From assembly GCF_943734655.1 (NCBI RefSeq), contig NC_071353.1:154952179-155016178 (forward strand): a stretch of 64,000 nucleotides of DNA, written 5' to 3'. Position numbers and translations under genes: made by a program. Each line of letters opens with the position of its first letter. Positions within the stretch are counted from its first letter, which is position 1. The notes below the pieces were generated by a model. The model worked only from the letters and a program-made list of their open reading frames with translations, searched no databases and was not told the DNA's origin. This document shows, piece after piece, positions 1-10,896 of this stretch. This DNA comes from Sabethes cyaneus. Its lineage: Eukaryota; Arthropoda; Insecta; Diptera; Culicidae.

Positions 1-119
1 ATTTTACCACAACTGCAAAAAGAGTTTTGAACTGCAGTTTAGTCTAACTACTGGACTGGTCAAAATCATAAACACTGTTAAGAATTGCTAAAAATGTTTG
101 TTTAAAAAAATTGCAAAAA

Positions 120-300
120 AAGCCTTCGGTTTAAACGTCTTTTTTCGAAAGGCTTCACAAACGGCTATTAAAGTACATGACAGTTACGGGGCTAGTGCGA
201 CAATCCTACTGACTCTTTCTGGCAGCACCACCTAGCCGAGATTCGAACATACGACGACTGGCTTATTAGGCCAGGGGACCTCGAAACCAACTCGGCGGGA
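120..300 (-). repeat. tRNA-derived SINE, family 1
   Basis: Read on the minus strand this begins with a tRNA-like head. There is a box A-like stretch near 260-295 and a clear box B (GTTCGAATCTC) near 236-247, followed by a tRNA-unrelated body ending near 120. The same head and body order recurs at 60037-60235, so this is a dispersed family and not a single tRNA. No foldable acceptor stem is seen, so it is not a functional tRNA gene. The family name is not known to me. Confidence 0.7.
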
Positions 301-904
301 GAAAAATTTGCAAAAAACCACTGTAAAGTTTACTTAAAAATTGCTAATAAACTGCAAAAGCTACTAGAAATGCTAATACAAACGCTGAAAAACTGCTGAA
401 AGCTTCGAAAACTTGCTGAAGCATACTTGAAAAATGATTAAAATATTTCCTCTAAAAACACATTTTAAAACCCGTGGCTAAAGAACTGATAAAACCGCTG
501 ATAAGATACCGTCAAATGGGGTAACTTGCAACAATTCTCAACTATGAGTGCAAGTAAAAATTTATATGCAGCACATTTGAGGACATTTAATCAATACGAA
601 GTTATTAGGTCTAGGATAGAATAATTTCACATATCGAGAATAAATATGTGAATATTGGCTGTTGCAGGAATTCCAAACTAGTTTATTGGGGTAACTTGCA
701 ACAAGTATTATATTTTGGAATTGAATGAATTTAATGATTTGGTATGAGTTCCTGTTGACTTCAATATCTAAATGTTCCAAATCCGACTTGCGATTGTCCG
801 ATCTGACTTGCATTTGATTGTTGCGATTGTCCATGGAGTTAACTGTACCGAGCTTTTGACGTAGAACTACGTCTTTGATTTCTATATTGGGGTACACTTT
901 AGAA
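301..904. other. No gene seen; transposon-end-like repeats
   Basis: This is AT-rich sequence with no coding signature. The word GGGGTAACTTGCAACAA occurs twice (about 516-533 and 689-705), which suggests the end of an interspersed element. A 155-codon minus-strand frame runs through 562-1029, but it shows no recognisable domain and overlaps the reverse-transcriptase remnant on the other strand. Confidence 0.4.
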
Positions 905-1145
905 AAACGAAAAGAGAACTCTAACTTGTGCCAAAAGTTAGCTTCGAAGTTTGGCTTTCCGGTAGATGCACTTGGTTTGAGCGTTTTACCTTTTATCAGA
1001 CGGTCCACAAGGATCAGTGTTGGTCCCAATACTGTTTTCCTCCTACGTTGATGACCTTCCTTCCGCTGTTAGTCATTGTCAGGTTCACATGTTTGCTGAC
1101 GAGTTCCAGCTATATTTTTATTGTCACAATCTTACGATCTAAGTA
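905..1145 (+). pseudogene. Non-LTR retrotransposon RT fragment
   Basis: The frame through 1012-1142 encodes a stretch typical of Jockey-type reverse transcriptases. It has GSVLVPILF (family form QGSVLGPxLF), then YVDDLPSAV, then the catalytic box as MFADE, where the family has FADD. A stop follows soon after. The upstream portion is in another frame. The piece is short, has a substituted catalytic residue, and lacks endonuclease and 3' end, so it is a dead fragment. Confidence 0.6.
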
Positions 1146-1689
1146 GGGGAATGTCGTCGTGGTTGGGCCACCTTTTGGCCTATAACGTCCGTTTCAAAAG
1201 GAATTTCTGAAATCTAAAAAAATCGTTGCAAAGGTCCGAGAATAAGGTATTCTTTTGGAAAACCTCGAACTGATTGCTTGAAAAATAGAAAACGTTGTCA
1301 TGATCGGGTCATGTTGTACAGGTTGGGCCACCGCTTAAAATCCTAGAAATACGTATTGAAATTCTATATAGAGACATAAAAAGAATGAATTCTGGCCCAT
1401 ATGGCCATAGTTGCATTTTATGAATCAGTTCTCGAAACAAAGTTCAGTGGGCCTGGAAAACTTTTTTTGTAAGGTTTAGTCTCTGAATTCAGTACGCGAG
1501 TTTGAGGACACGACTGAAACTCACGATATTGTGAAAAGCCAGCTGTGACAGTAAGAAGTTTCATAATGCATAACAGAACCAGTCGTTTCAATGTTTCATA
1601 ACAGAACCGTAGCGTGACCTTGTGACATCCTTGGAGAAGGCCCACACTTCCTTGTTTCTTAAATCAGTATTCCTTCCTATTTGATAAGA
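1146..1689. other. No gene seen
   Basis: No coding or repeat structure stands out. The words TTGGGCCACC occur at about 1164 and 1324, possibly part of the same decayed retroelement. A 75-codon minus-strand frame at 1418-1645 has no recognisable similarity. Confidence 0.4.
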
Positions 1690-2492
1690 ATTTAAACCAC
1701 CAACTAGATTGTGAACCTAGACTAAATTTGGAACAAATTTTGGCACAGATTCGGACTAGATTTTGGAGCAGATTCTAAATCATATTTTGGATCAGATCAC
1801 ATTTTGGATTTGATCTGATATTCTGCATGGACCACATTTTTATGAGATTTCGGACCAGGTTTTGGATCAAATTTTGGACCAGATTCTGGAGCTGGACCAG
1901 GTTATAAACCAGATTTTGAACCACATTTTTAACTAAATTTGGGACTCAGATTCTTAACCGGCACTAGATTCCAGACCAGATCTGGGGTCACATTTTCATT
2001 AGATTTGGAACAGATTTTGGACAATATTTTGGATCACATTTTTAATCAAATGTTGGACCAGATTCTGGACCGGATATTCTGCACATTTTATATCAGATGG
2101 CATACTACCAACCAGATTTTGGATCAGATTTTGAGCCATATTCTGGACCTGGACCCCATTTTAGACCTGAACTAAATTGCAGACCACATTTATTTTATCG
2201 AATTTTGTAATAAATTTTGGGATTTAAAGTAGATTTTGAATTAGATTTTGAACCACATTTTGATTTTGGACCAGGAGCAGATTTTGGGCCACATTTTTAA
2301 TCGGATTTTAAACCAGTAACCAGATTTTGGATCAGATTTTGAACTAGACTCAGGACTTGAACCATATTTTGGTCTATATCGTGGACCACATTTTTTATCA
2401 ACTTTTGTTGCAAGTTTGGAATGGATTTGGCCGAGATTGTGGACCATGTTTTGGACTATTTTTCAATCAGATCTTGGACCCAATTTTTTTCA
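1690..2492. repeat. Degenerate TTTTGGACCAGA-type tract
   Basis: About 800 bp are built from variants of a roughly 12-nt word (ATTTTGGACCAG, ATTTTGGATCAG, ATTTTGAACCAC). Open frames here (1939-2175, 2241-2447) are low-complexity by-products rich in I, L and D, and are not genes. The tract ends abruptly where the mariner remnant begins. Confidence 0.8.
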
Positions 2493-3130
2493 AGCGAGGG
2501 AACGCCAAGCGGAATGTTGGTAACGATGGGAAACGCTACATCGTAGTTCCGAAAAAGACCAAGACTGCAATCAACCAATTCAGGCGCCGATCACCAAACA
2601 TATATATTAGAGATGTGTTGAAAAAAGGTGACATGTTCTGGACTACATGTGTTCAAAGTACGGAAGGCTCCGCTCCGAACCGGAATGACAAACAGAAAAC
2701 CAAACTCGCGCAAGTAAGCTGTACAGGAAGTGGCTCACAAAACCTTTCTGCATTGTGACGAATGATGAAGCTTGCATCAACAACATGTTGCTACCTCTAA
2801 ATTTACAGTTACCGAGAGGGAAGAATCTGTCGAAGTTCGCTAAAAAAGTTCTTTGTCTGACCAGCGATCTGTGACAGTGGCAAAATGAGTTAGCTGTTCA
2901 TTATATCAAGAACCGTTAACGTACAATTTTAAAATGACGAACGCTTCCTGAAGTGGTTTTTGCCACAAGGAAAAAATTTTGGTTGAAAATCTTTAAGCAA
3001 GTTTATCCTACCATTGCCCTAAAGTTGGTGAAAGGAATGAAGACAAAGGTACGGGTGTTTGAGTTGAAAGAAGAGACTCGAAAAAGCAATAGCATCAAAA
3101 CTTAAGCAGTACTTCTTACCAAAAAGTTTG
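2493..3130 (+). pseudogene. Decayed Tc1/mariner (ITmD37E-like) transposase
   Basis: Translation in shifting frames gives pieces typical of mosquito mariner-like transposases. The helix-turn-helix part is at 2582-2690 (RRSPNIYIRDVLKK). The segment with the catalytic acidic residue is at 2728-2775 (RKWLTKPFCIVTNDEA, family pattern around DDE). LSKFAKKVLCL follows near 2825, and the C-terminal KGMKTKVRVFELK is near 3035. Several stops and frameshifts break it, and the middle with the second catalytic acid is largely unrecognisable. Assignment to the DD37E group rests on remembered family motifs and is inference. Confidence 0.55.
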
Positions 3131-3157
3131 AAGAGAACTGAATCTAAGGAAAACAAT

Positions 3158-3360
3158 TTAAAATCTGTTTCCTTTGGTTACTTGTTTTTCGAATACAATC
3201 TCGAGAGAGTATGAGAAGCATTGCAAGCATAAGACAACCAACCGCCGTTGCTGTGTGTGTGACATTCTGCTACCTACACACTCGCGAACGCGCAGCCTCA
3301 TATCGTCTTTCTGCATAGCCCACTCGCGAGTCAAATAACTCGTGGCCAACCTGTTGCTAA
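3158..3360. repeat. Dispersed repeat, copy 1
   Basis: Stretches around GAGTATGAGAAG, GCCGCCGTT, GTCTTTCTGCATA and ACTCGTG occur in the same order at 14330-14523. The two copies are diverged. The element is unidentified; position near LTR-retroelement debris in the second copy hints at an LTR or an internal piece of one. Confidence 0.5.
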
Positions 3361-5094
3361 AAATGCTGAAAGCGCTGAAAATTTAAGTCCACTAAATTAC
3401 TTCAAATTACAAAAAACTTTTTTTTTATTAAAAATGGAGGAGCGTTTGGTGAGGAAGAATGGATGTGGGGTTATTTACGTTTATATACTCCCTCCAATGG
3501 GGGCAAGACCGTCTACTTTCAGTACCTTACGAATTTCTGCTATTTTAAATTAAACACTGCAAGAATAAACTAATCGACTTCAAAAATTTTCTATGTGAAT
3601 AATTTACATATTTTATTCGAGTTTTAGTTTTGCAATAAAATTGCTTTGAAAAACATCCGAATGTAGCTGTCAGTATACGATTTCTCATCTGGTGCTCGTC
3701 CAGATGATTGATATTTTAGTGAAAATCATTAACGAACCTTGTTTCATTTTTATTTTGAGTGCACCACAATTTAGTTCTGGAGAACTCTTTTGGTCCGTTT
3801 CATCACAGGGCCAAATGAAATATAGTATAAAATTTCAAAGAGATAGACGAGTGCTCTGTTTTACCCAGAACCGAGAGCTGATTTCAATTATCGTTGATAT
3901 TTTGTCTTCCCTTTCACCAGCATTAGATTAAATTGTATTCCATTACTTTTTTCTTGACATGGTAACGTTAGCGAAAGAGAAAGTCATAATGTTTCTTCAT
4001 TCATTCTAGTTGTAAAACAATTTGACACGAACCGAGAGCTGTCATTCGGTTAAATTCAGCTGAGCCAAATCTGGTTCGCAACTAGGAGAGAAATAATTTG
4101 TCTGATAAAACCAGAAAAATCCACGAAACAAATACATTACAGCAGCTTCCCGGTGTACCTATGTTCGTATTATGGATGATATATCACCACACATCGTATG
4201 GTTATTTTTCTTTTGCTGGTATTTTTTTTTTCACCAGAAAAAAGGAAGCAAACGCCGCTGCTCTCGGAATTCGGATTTCCTAATCATGATCGATCATTGA
4301 GTGATGTGAATACGGACGGACGAACGGACGGATGGCTGTGCTGTGCCAGTGCCATTGATTGATGCGCCTACTTTCGGCATAAGCACATGCGACGGAAAAA
4401 GAATGACAAAAGCAGCAAGCAGAACCAACCGTAGCATATTTCCGTTCTGCCGGAACCGTGGGGCTGCGATTGCTGTTTATGAAATCTGAAAATGAAAAAC
4501 TTTAGCTAGAAATTGTGGATGCTTCATAAAACATTTTCTTTAAAAGTTAGAGAACTGCGCATTGCTGGTTGTAGAGACAAATTTGTGAAGAAATCGAAGC
4601 TAATTTCCAGTTGAAATCTAAGCTAATGTAAGTGAATTACAGTCTTTTTTGCATTAATAATTTCACTTTTCCATCTACTAATTACCTGTTTGGGACTTCA
4701 GTCTTGGGACTAACGGGAGCAAGTCGCGTACATTCTTGCGCTCCGTCAGAATACGGAAGTGAGGGTAACAAGTGCTCGCAAGATCAATGCTGCACGCAGC
4801 TTAAGGCAGCCAAAAATTACAGAGCTTAAACTCAAGAACGAGAATCTTACGAGAGAGGTATATTAAAGGAGGAAGGCAATATCTGATGACAGGTATTAAC
4901 CATTAACTGTACTCCGTCTGCGGTCCCCCTTGTTCTTGCAATGACTAGCAATGTAGCCAAAAATGTTATGTACTGTAGACGGACAGCGTGGGTGCGTTCT
5001 ATCGTGACTGGCAAGAAATTGCGCGTTGATAGGTCGACTCAATCATTCCCATCCTGATGGCCTGATTACGAAGCTAGTGGATAAGTTGTGCTTT
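3361..5094. other. No gene seen
   Basis: This is AT-rich non-coding sequence. The short frames at 3692-3931, 4098-4283 and 4632-4829 show no domain, codon bias or splice context. From about 5094 the sequence grades (TAGACTAGAC words) into the GGACT tract that follows. Confidence 0.5.
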
Positions 5095-7363
5095 AGATTA
5101 GATTAAAGAAGAGTATAGTAGAGTAGACTTAGACGAGACTAGACTAGATTAAACTAGAGTAAACTAGACTACACTAGACTAGACTGTGGACTGGACTGGA
5201 CTGGACTGTCGACTGGACTGCCGACTGGACTGGACTGTCGACTGGACTGGACTGGACTGGACTGTAGACGGGACTTGACTGGACCGTGGACTGGACTGGA
5301 CTAGACTGTGGACTGGACTGTGGACGGGATTTGACTGGACTGTGGACTGGACTGTACTGGACTCTGGACTGGACTGGACTAGACTGTAGACTGGACTGAA
5401 CTGTGAACTGGATTGGGCTGGACTGTGGACTGCACTGGACTGAACTGGGTTGGACTGTGGACAGGACTGGACTGGACTGGATTGGACTCTGGACTGGACT
5501 GAACTGGACTAGACTGTGGATTGGTCTGCACTGGACTGGACTAGACTGTGGACTGGACTGGACTGGACTGGACTGTCGACTGGACTGTGGACTGGACTGT
5601 CGACTGGACTGTGGACTGGACTGTGGACTGGACTGTGGACTGGACTGCACTGGATTGTGGACTGGACTGAACTGGGCTGGACTGTGGACTCGTCTGGATT
5701 GTGGACTGGACTGGACTGGACTATGGACTGGACTGTGAACGAGACTGGACTGAACTCTCGACTGGACTGGACTCTGGACTAGACTGGACTCTGGACTCGA
5801 CTGAACTGGACTGGACTGTGGATTGGTCTGCACTGGACTGGACTAGACTGTGGACTGGACTGGACTGGACTGGACTGTCGACTGGACTGTGGACTGAACT
5901 GTGGACTGGACTGTGGACTGGACTGCACTGGATTGTGGACTGGACTGAACTGGGCTGGACTGTGGACTCGTCTGGATTGTGGACTGGACTGGACTGTGGA
6001 CGGGACTGGACTGGACTGTGGACTGGACTGGACTCTGGACTGGACTGGACTAGACTGTGGACTGGACTGGACTGGACTGTGGACTGGACTGTGGACTGGA
6101 CTGTGGACTGGACTGTGGACTGGACTGTGGACTGAACTGGACTGGACTATGGACAGGTCTGGATTGTGGGCTGGATGGACTGTGAACGGGACTTGACTGG
6201 ACTGTGGACTGGACTATGGACTGGACTGGACTATGGATTAGACTGCACTGGACTGGACTGTAGACGGGACTGGATTGGACTGTCGACTGGACTGAACTGT
6301 GGACTAGACTGGACTCTGGACTGAACTGGACTAGACTGTAGACTGGACTGAACTGTGAACTGGATTGGGCTGGACTGTGGACTGAACTGGGTTGGACTGT
6401 GGACTAGACGGGACTGAACTGGACTATGGACTGGACTGTGAACGAGACTGGACTGAACTCTCGACTGGACTGGACTCTGGACTGGACTTGACTGGACTGT
6501 GGACTGGACTGGACTCTGGATTGTACTGGACTAGACTGGACTAGACTGTGGACTGAACTGGACTGGACTATGGACAGGTCTGGATTGTGGGCTGGATGAA
6601 CTGTGAACGGGACTTGACTGGACTGTGGACTGGACTATGGACTGGACTGGACAGTGGACTGGACTGGACTGGACTGGACTCTGGCTTAGACTGGACTCTG
6701 GACTGGACTGTGGATTGGACTGCACTGGACTGGACTGTAGACGGGACTGGATTGGACTGTCGACTGGACTGAACTGTGGACTGGACTGGACTCTAGACTG
6801 GACTGGACTAGACTGTAGACTGGACTGAACTGTGAACTGGATTGGGCTGGACTGTGGACTGAACTGGGTTGGACTGTGGACTAGACGGGACTGGACTGAA
6901 CTGTAGACAGGTCTGGATTGTGGACTGCACTGGACTGGGCTGTGGACTGGACTGCACTGGATTGTGGACTGGACTGAACTATGGACTGAACTGGGCTGGA
7001 CTATGGACACGTCTGGATTGTGGACTGGACTGGACTCTGGACTGGACTGGACTAGACTGTGGACTAGACGGGACTGGACTGGTCTGGACTGGACTGTGGA
7101 CTGGACTGGACTGTGGACAGGACTGGATTGGGCTGGACTGTGGACAGGACTGGACTGGGCTGGACTGTGGACAGGACTACATTGTAGACTGGACTGGACT
7201 TTACTGGACTCTGGACTAGACTGGACTGTGGACTGAACTGGGCTGGACTGTGGACAGGACTACACTGTGGACTGGTCTGTGAATGGGACTGAATTGGACT
7301 GTGGACTGGACTTGACTGGACTGGACTAGACTTTGGACTGGACTATGGACTGCACTGGACTGG
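5095..7363. repeat. 2.3-kb GGACTGGACTGT minisatellite
   Basis: Nearly the whole segment is built from the 5-nt word GGACT and the longer GTGGACTGGACT, with point variants (GAACT, AGACT, GGGCT, TCGACT). The left edge is an AGACT-rich zone at 5095-5190; the right edge is sharp at about 7363. Blocks repeat at a higher order: about 5515-5710 and 5815-5985 are near-identical, and 6130-6300 recurs near 6560-6780. Most frames lack stops, giving artificial W-G-L-D-T proteins on the plus strand and S-P-V-Q-S proteins on the minus strand. These are repeat by-products. Confidence 0.95.
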
Positions 7364-7971
7364 TTGATATCGGATAAACATGATCAATACATCGTAAAAT
7401 ATATCTACCGCGTATTGCTGCCTTGTGGTACGACGAGTCCCTTTACGTACCTTTGAAATAGTTGAATACAACATAAACAAGCGACAACAGGAACAATACA
7501 GGATTTTATAATGCTTCAACATAAATTGTGCCTACACTCACTCGGATAATCTATTTATATCTGTTCGTTCGTATTTTCCGTTGTTCTTTCTATTGTTTCG
7601 TATGTTTCCACCTTTCTGTTAGTTACTACACCAATCCATGTTATTCGCTCAAAGCGTGTTTGTCTCCGTATCTGTCTTTCCGCTTCCCAATCTTTCAAAT
7701 GCTCACTAACAACCTTTAAAAAGCTAGCCGATCAGAACAATAAAATGCCAATACCTCTTCTTCCCTTTTCTTTTTTCTGCAAAACATTTTCTTCGATATT
7801 TTTTCCTCATGCTGCGCGTGCTTGTTCTCTATCACCATCCAACAAAAAATGATGAAAAATAAATAACCACGTAACAATCGGAATTGACTTAACCAAACTC
7901 AACCAAACACACACACACCGCGCCCACCAACCCAACACACACCCAACACATTCAAACACACGCAATCGCAG
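7364..7971. other. Intron upstream of neurobeachin exon
   Basis: No gene was seen here. The end (about 7740-7971) is CA-rich and runs into an acceptor (AATCGCAG) at 7970-7971 that precedes a coding-like exon. Earlier exons of the gene are expected to the left of the window. Confidence 0.5.
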
Positions 7972-8685
7972 ATTCGAGCAATCGTCCGCTGTTCCCGCAA
8001 TGGTCGCATCACGTCTATCCGCAGTTTCTGCCTGGTTCGCATCCGAACCACCAGTCTGCGTCCTCGTCGTCACTGGCGGCTGCCGCAGCCGCTGCCGCCG
8101 CAGGACAAACGCCGGCATCGTCGCACATGTCCTCTTCGCTAACGCTCGGCTCGGTTCCGAACTCGGCCAATCTGCAGCTGATGCATCACGGCAGCAACAA
8201 CACGATCACCTCTTCGTCCTCGCAGACGACTTCGTCGTCATCCTCCTCGGGGTTGATGCACGGCGGCAACAATAACAACAACAGCCTAATGGGTGCCGTA
8301 CCGCACACCGGAATGAACGGACCGATGATTTCGCCGGTCGGAATCTACAACGGGAACACTAGCAACGGCTACCCGGCCGATATGGTTAACTGTTACGGCG
8401 GAACGCCAACCGGTCCGATCGGACATCATCATCTTCATCAACAGCAGCAGCAACAGATCCGACAATCGCAGCACAATCTGGTCAATAACAATTCCCTAAC
8501 ATCGCTCAGCCCGGGGGTCGGCGGCGGTGCTGGTGTCGGTCAGTACGGTCAGAGCCACCTACGAACCGCCGGTCGAACGCTGAACAATGGCCTGATCGGT
8601 CACCCCGCGACAGCGGCCGCCGTTAAACTGGGGAAAGGAATAAATAACGGTGATAGTCATGTTTATCATTGTAACGGTATGACAG
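7972..8685 (+). CDS. rg: Neurobeachin exon, Ser/Asn/Gln-rich linker
   Basis: Acceptor AG at 7970-7971. The frame then reads SSNRPLFPQWSHHVYPQ and continues through Ala, Ser, Asn, His and poly-Gln runs (HHHLHQQQQQQ) to a TGA at 8724-8726. GC-rich third positions mark it as coding, unlike the AT-rich flanks. Three GT donors (after 8649, 8676 and 8685) all leave one base of a codon, exactly the phase needed by the exon at 9520. I chose 8685 as the end, but any of the three is possible, or the exon may be used as a terminal exon ending at 8726. No domain is recognised. Membership in neurobeachin is inferred from strand, order and phase. Confidence 0.65.
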
Positions 8686-9519
8686 GTATCGTGTTCTGTT
8701 CTGGGCACTACAACTGTACTCTGTGAACATTTAAGAAAAATCAAACCTTTTCAAGTTCCAATTTCTGTTTCTGTGTTTCTTTGAGTTTGTTGTTGACGAA
8801 CACACTTTCTGTGGTTAGGACTCCTCACCCGCCCCACCCCCTTGTGCCCAGATCCCGATCCTCTCGTTCTCCGTTCTCCAAGGAAGTAAAATAAAAAATA
8901 AACAAACAAACAACTGAACTGCACCACAACCAAGTTTTGTTTCAATTAGCGTCTCGTCATCTGTTTGATTTTGTTTTCGGTTTTCCTGCGTTCCGATGAG
9001 ACTTCCGTTTTCTGCGTTGCGTTGCGTTGGTTAGTCGGTTTTGTTATACTTTTGTGTGTGTGTACGCGTGTTTTGTTCTTTTCGTTTCGTTTCTTCGCAT
9101 TAATTTTCGATCGATGATGATGCGTTCTGTTCTGTTTCTTGTTTTGGTGGCTTTAGGCTCTCTCTTATGTTGACCCAAAAATCAATTGGATCGATGACTT
9201 AGCATTGTGCCACGCAAAATCGAAAATCTACACAAATGATGTCCCTAGATAATCACCCTTAGAAGAATCATCCTCACATTGACCGCCACCACCACCCAGT
9301 TGGCGACGAGAAACACGGTCGTCGCCAAATGCTTGACGCACACTTGCACACTTGCACCGTAACGAATTTTAGCTTTAGTTTTTACTTAGAATTCTTTCTT
9401 TTCGTATAACTTTCGTACAGTTTTTCTCATTTAAAAAATTGCGCTTGTATTTGTGCAGGTAACTAACGTTTTTTTTTGTCTTTTATATTGTGCCGAACTC
9501 TTTCGTTCTGTTCCTATAG
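8686..9519. other. Neurobeachin intron (or alternative 3' end)
   Basis: This AT/T-rich sequence ends in a good acceptor (TTCCTATAG) at 9519. If the upstream exon is used as a terminal exon, 8686-8726 would be coding and AATAAA-type words near 8890-8900 could serve as a poly(A) signal. Confidence 0.5.
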
Positions 9520-9629
9520 GAAACCGATCGCTACAGGACGGTGACTACGAGGTGATCGTGGTGGACGAGAACAACTCCTCCGTTATTGCCGATAACGATT
9601 CGCACTCGAGCGGACCGCTCTCGATCAAG
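9520..9629 (+). CDS. rg: Neurobeachin exon (DGDYEVIVVDENNSS)
   Basis: This is a 110-nt exon between AG (9518-9519) and donor GTAAGC (9630). It enters in phase 1 and leaves in phase 0. It encodes NRSLQDGDYEVIVVDENNSS followed by an acidic Ser-rich stretch ending in SGPLSIK. This matches the kind of linker that precedes the SVDSD exon of insect neurobeachins. The biased codons and clean splice signals make it a confident exon; the exact homology is from memory. Confidence 0.8.
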
Positions 9630-10560
9630 GTAAGCGAATCTGATGAAACACGAGCAAATGTTATTCTTGTATCTATTTTTTCTAACTCCTTTCGAGCGGT
9701 AGATTTCTAACTGTTGTTGTTCAGTTGTAATTTTCGAATGATTTTAACATACATTTTGTGGCTCAGCCGTTGGATTACGTTTACGTTCTGCTGTCGATGT
9801 TTTCTATTAATTGTTTCCCGCCCTTTTTTCAGTAGTCAGTATGATGAATGTCTCCAAGCTAACGCATTGAATCTGCATGGTAATTTTGGATAGGGAAATA
9901 CTAACAAGTTTAATGGTTTTTTTTCTATAAAACATTTCTTCCCCAAGTTGCCCTTTAGTGTTGCCGAAAACTTAAAAGATTTTGTCGAACAATGTAGTTT
10001 GATGGCAATAATCTGATTTCAAACTGAACAAGACCTTAAAATTATAAACTTGGGTAACTTGTTATCTAACAATTTTAGACAGTGGAGAGTGGAGGGATCT
10101 TGCCCGGACTTAAGACACAAAAAGGTACAAGGGAAAACAAAGCTTCGTGACTAAGTAGAGCGGGTCCAGTGAAACGTGCAATCGAAACGAATCTGACAGG
10201 ATATAAATTATGTTGCCCTTGCAGAGGAATAACTTATACAAATACTTACCGTCCGGTATCGTTACCGGCTGGACATTGGAATGCTTGTAACGGTCAATTC
10301 CACAGTTCAGCAAGTCCTTAACTGTGAGACTAGGATCATTTTCCACACACTACTGTCAGTCTCCGCTACGTGGACTTGATAGACTCAAAAGTAGCAATCT
10401 TGCTCGATTGCCTGGGAATCGAAACAGTAACGCGCACAAGCAGTTTGTTTTGGTAAAATTTTAGAGTTTTGGGTGCGAGAAGTTAAATTTTCGCTGTTTT
10501 CCTAGAAAATAGGCAGGGGCAATATCATAAGGTTCGGTTCGGGTCAAATTAATTCCTTTT

Positions 10561-10790
10561 TTAGGACACCCCGAAACAAACTCGTTCCAGGATAAGTAGA
10601 AAATAACCAGTTATCAAATAGAAAAAACTACTTAACCGATATCGGATTCGCTGGGACGTGCTCTGGTGGTAGCACCAGAACAAAAAGAGTTCCTGTCTTT
10701 GTGCGTTGTTAGTAGCATACCACTCCATGATCAATTTTCCGTACTGGCAGGATGCTAAATCCGGCCAAAACGGCACGGAACAAGTGTATT
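10561..10790 (-). pseudogene. Mariner-type transposase C-terminal fragment
   Basis: The minus strand near 10776-10690 encodes FWPDLASCQYGKLIMEWYA. This matches the conserved block of DD37E-like mariner transposases carrying the catalytic Asp (family form FWPDLASCHYAK). The frame then drifts away from the family, and no intact transposase surrounds it. A shorter echo of the same block (ALASCQYAEPAL) is on the minus strand near 14110-14070. Confidence 0.55.
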
Positions 10791-10896
10791 GACAGCAGTA
10801 AACGCAGCGCAGTTGACGTTTTTCCAGAGATTGGAATTAAACTGAAAATGGAATTATTTTCAATCTCTCAGCCAAGTCACTGAAGTTGCTTTTTAC

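Noticed and set aside
236..300. Possible tRNA gene
   Set aside because: Box B is present, but no cloverleaf or acceptor stem can be drawn, and the unit continues into a SINE body repeated elsewhere.
5174..7236. Long open frames on both strands (up to 219 codons) encoding W-G-L-D-T or S-P-V-Q-S repeats
   Set aside because: They follow directly from the GGACTGGACTGT array, which lacks stops in most frames. There is no start context, splice site or domain.
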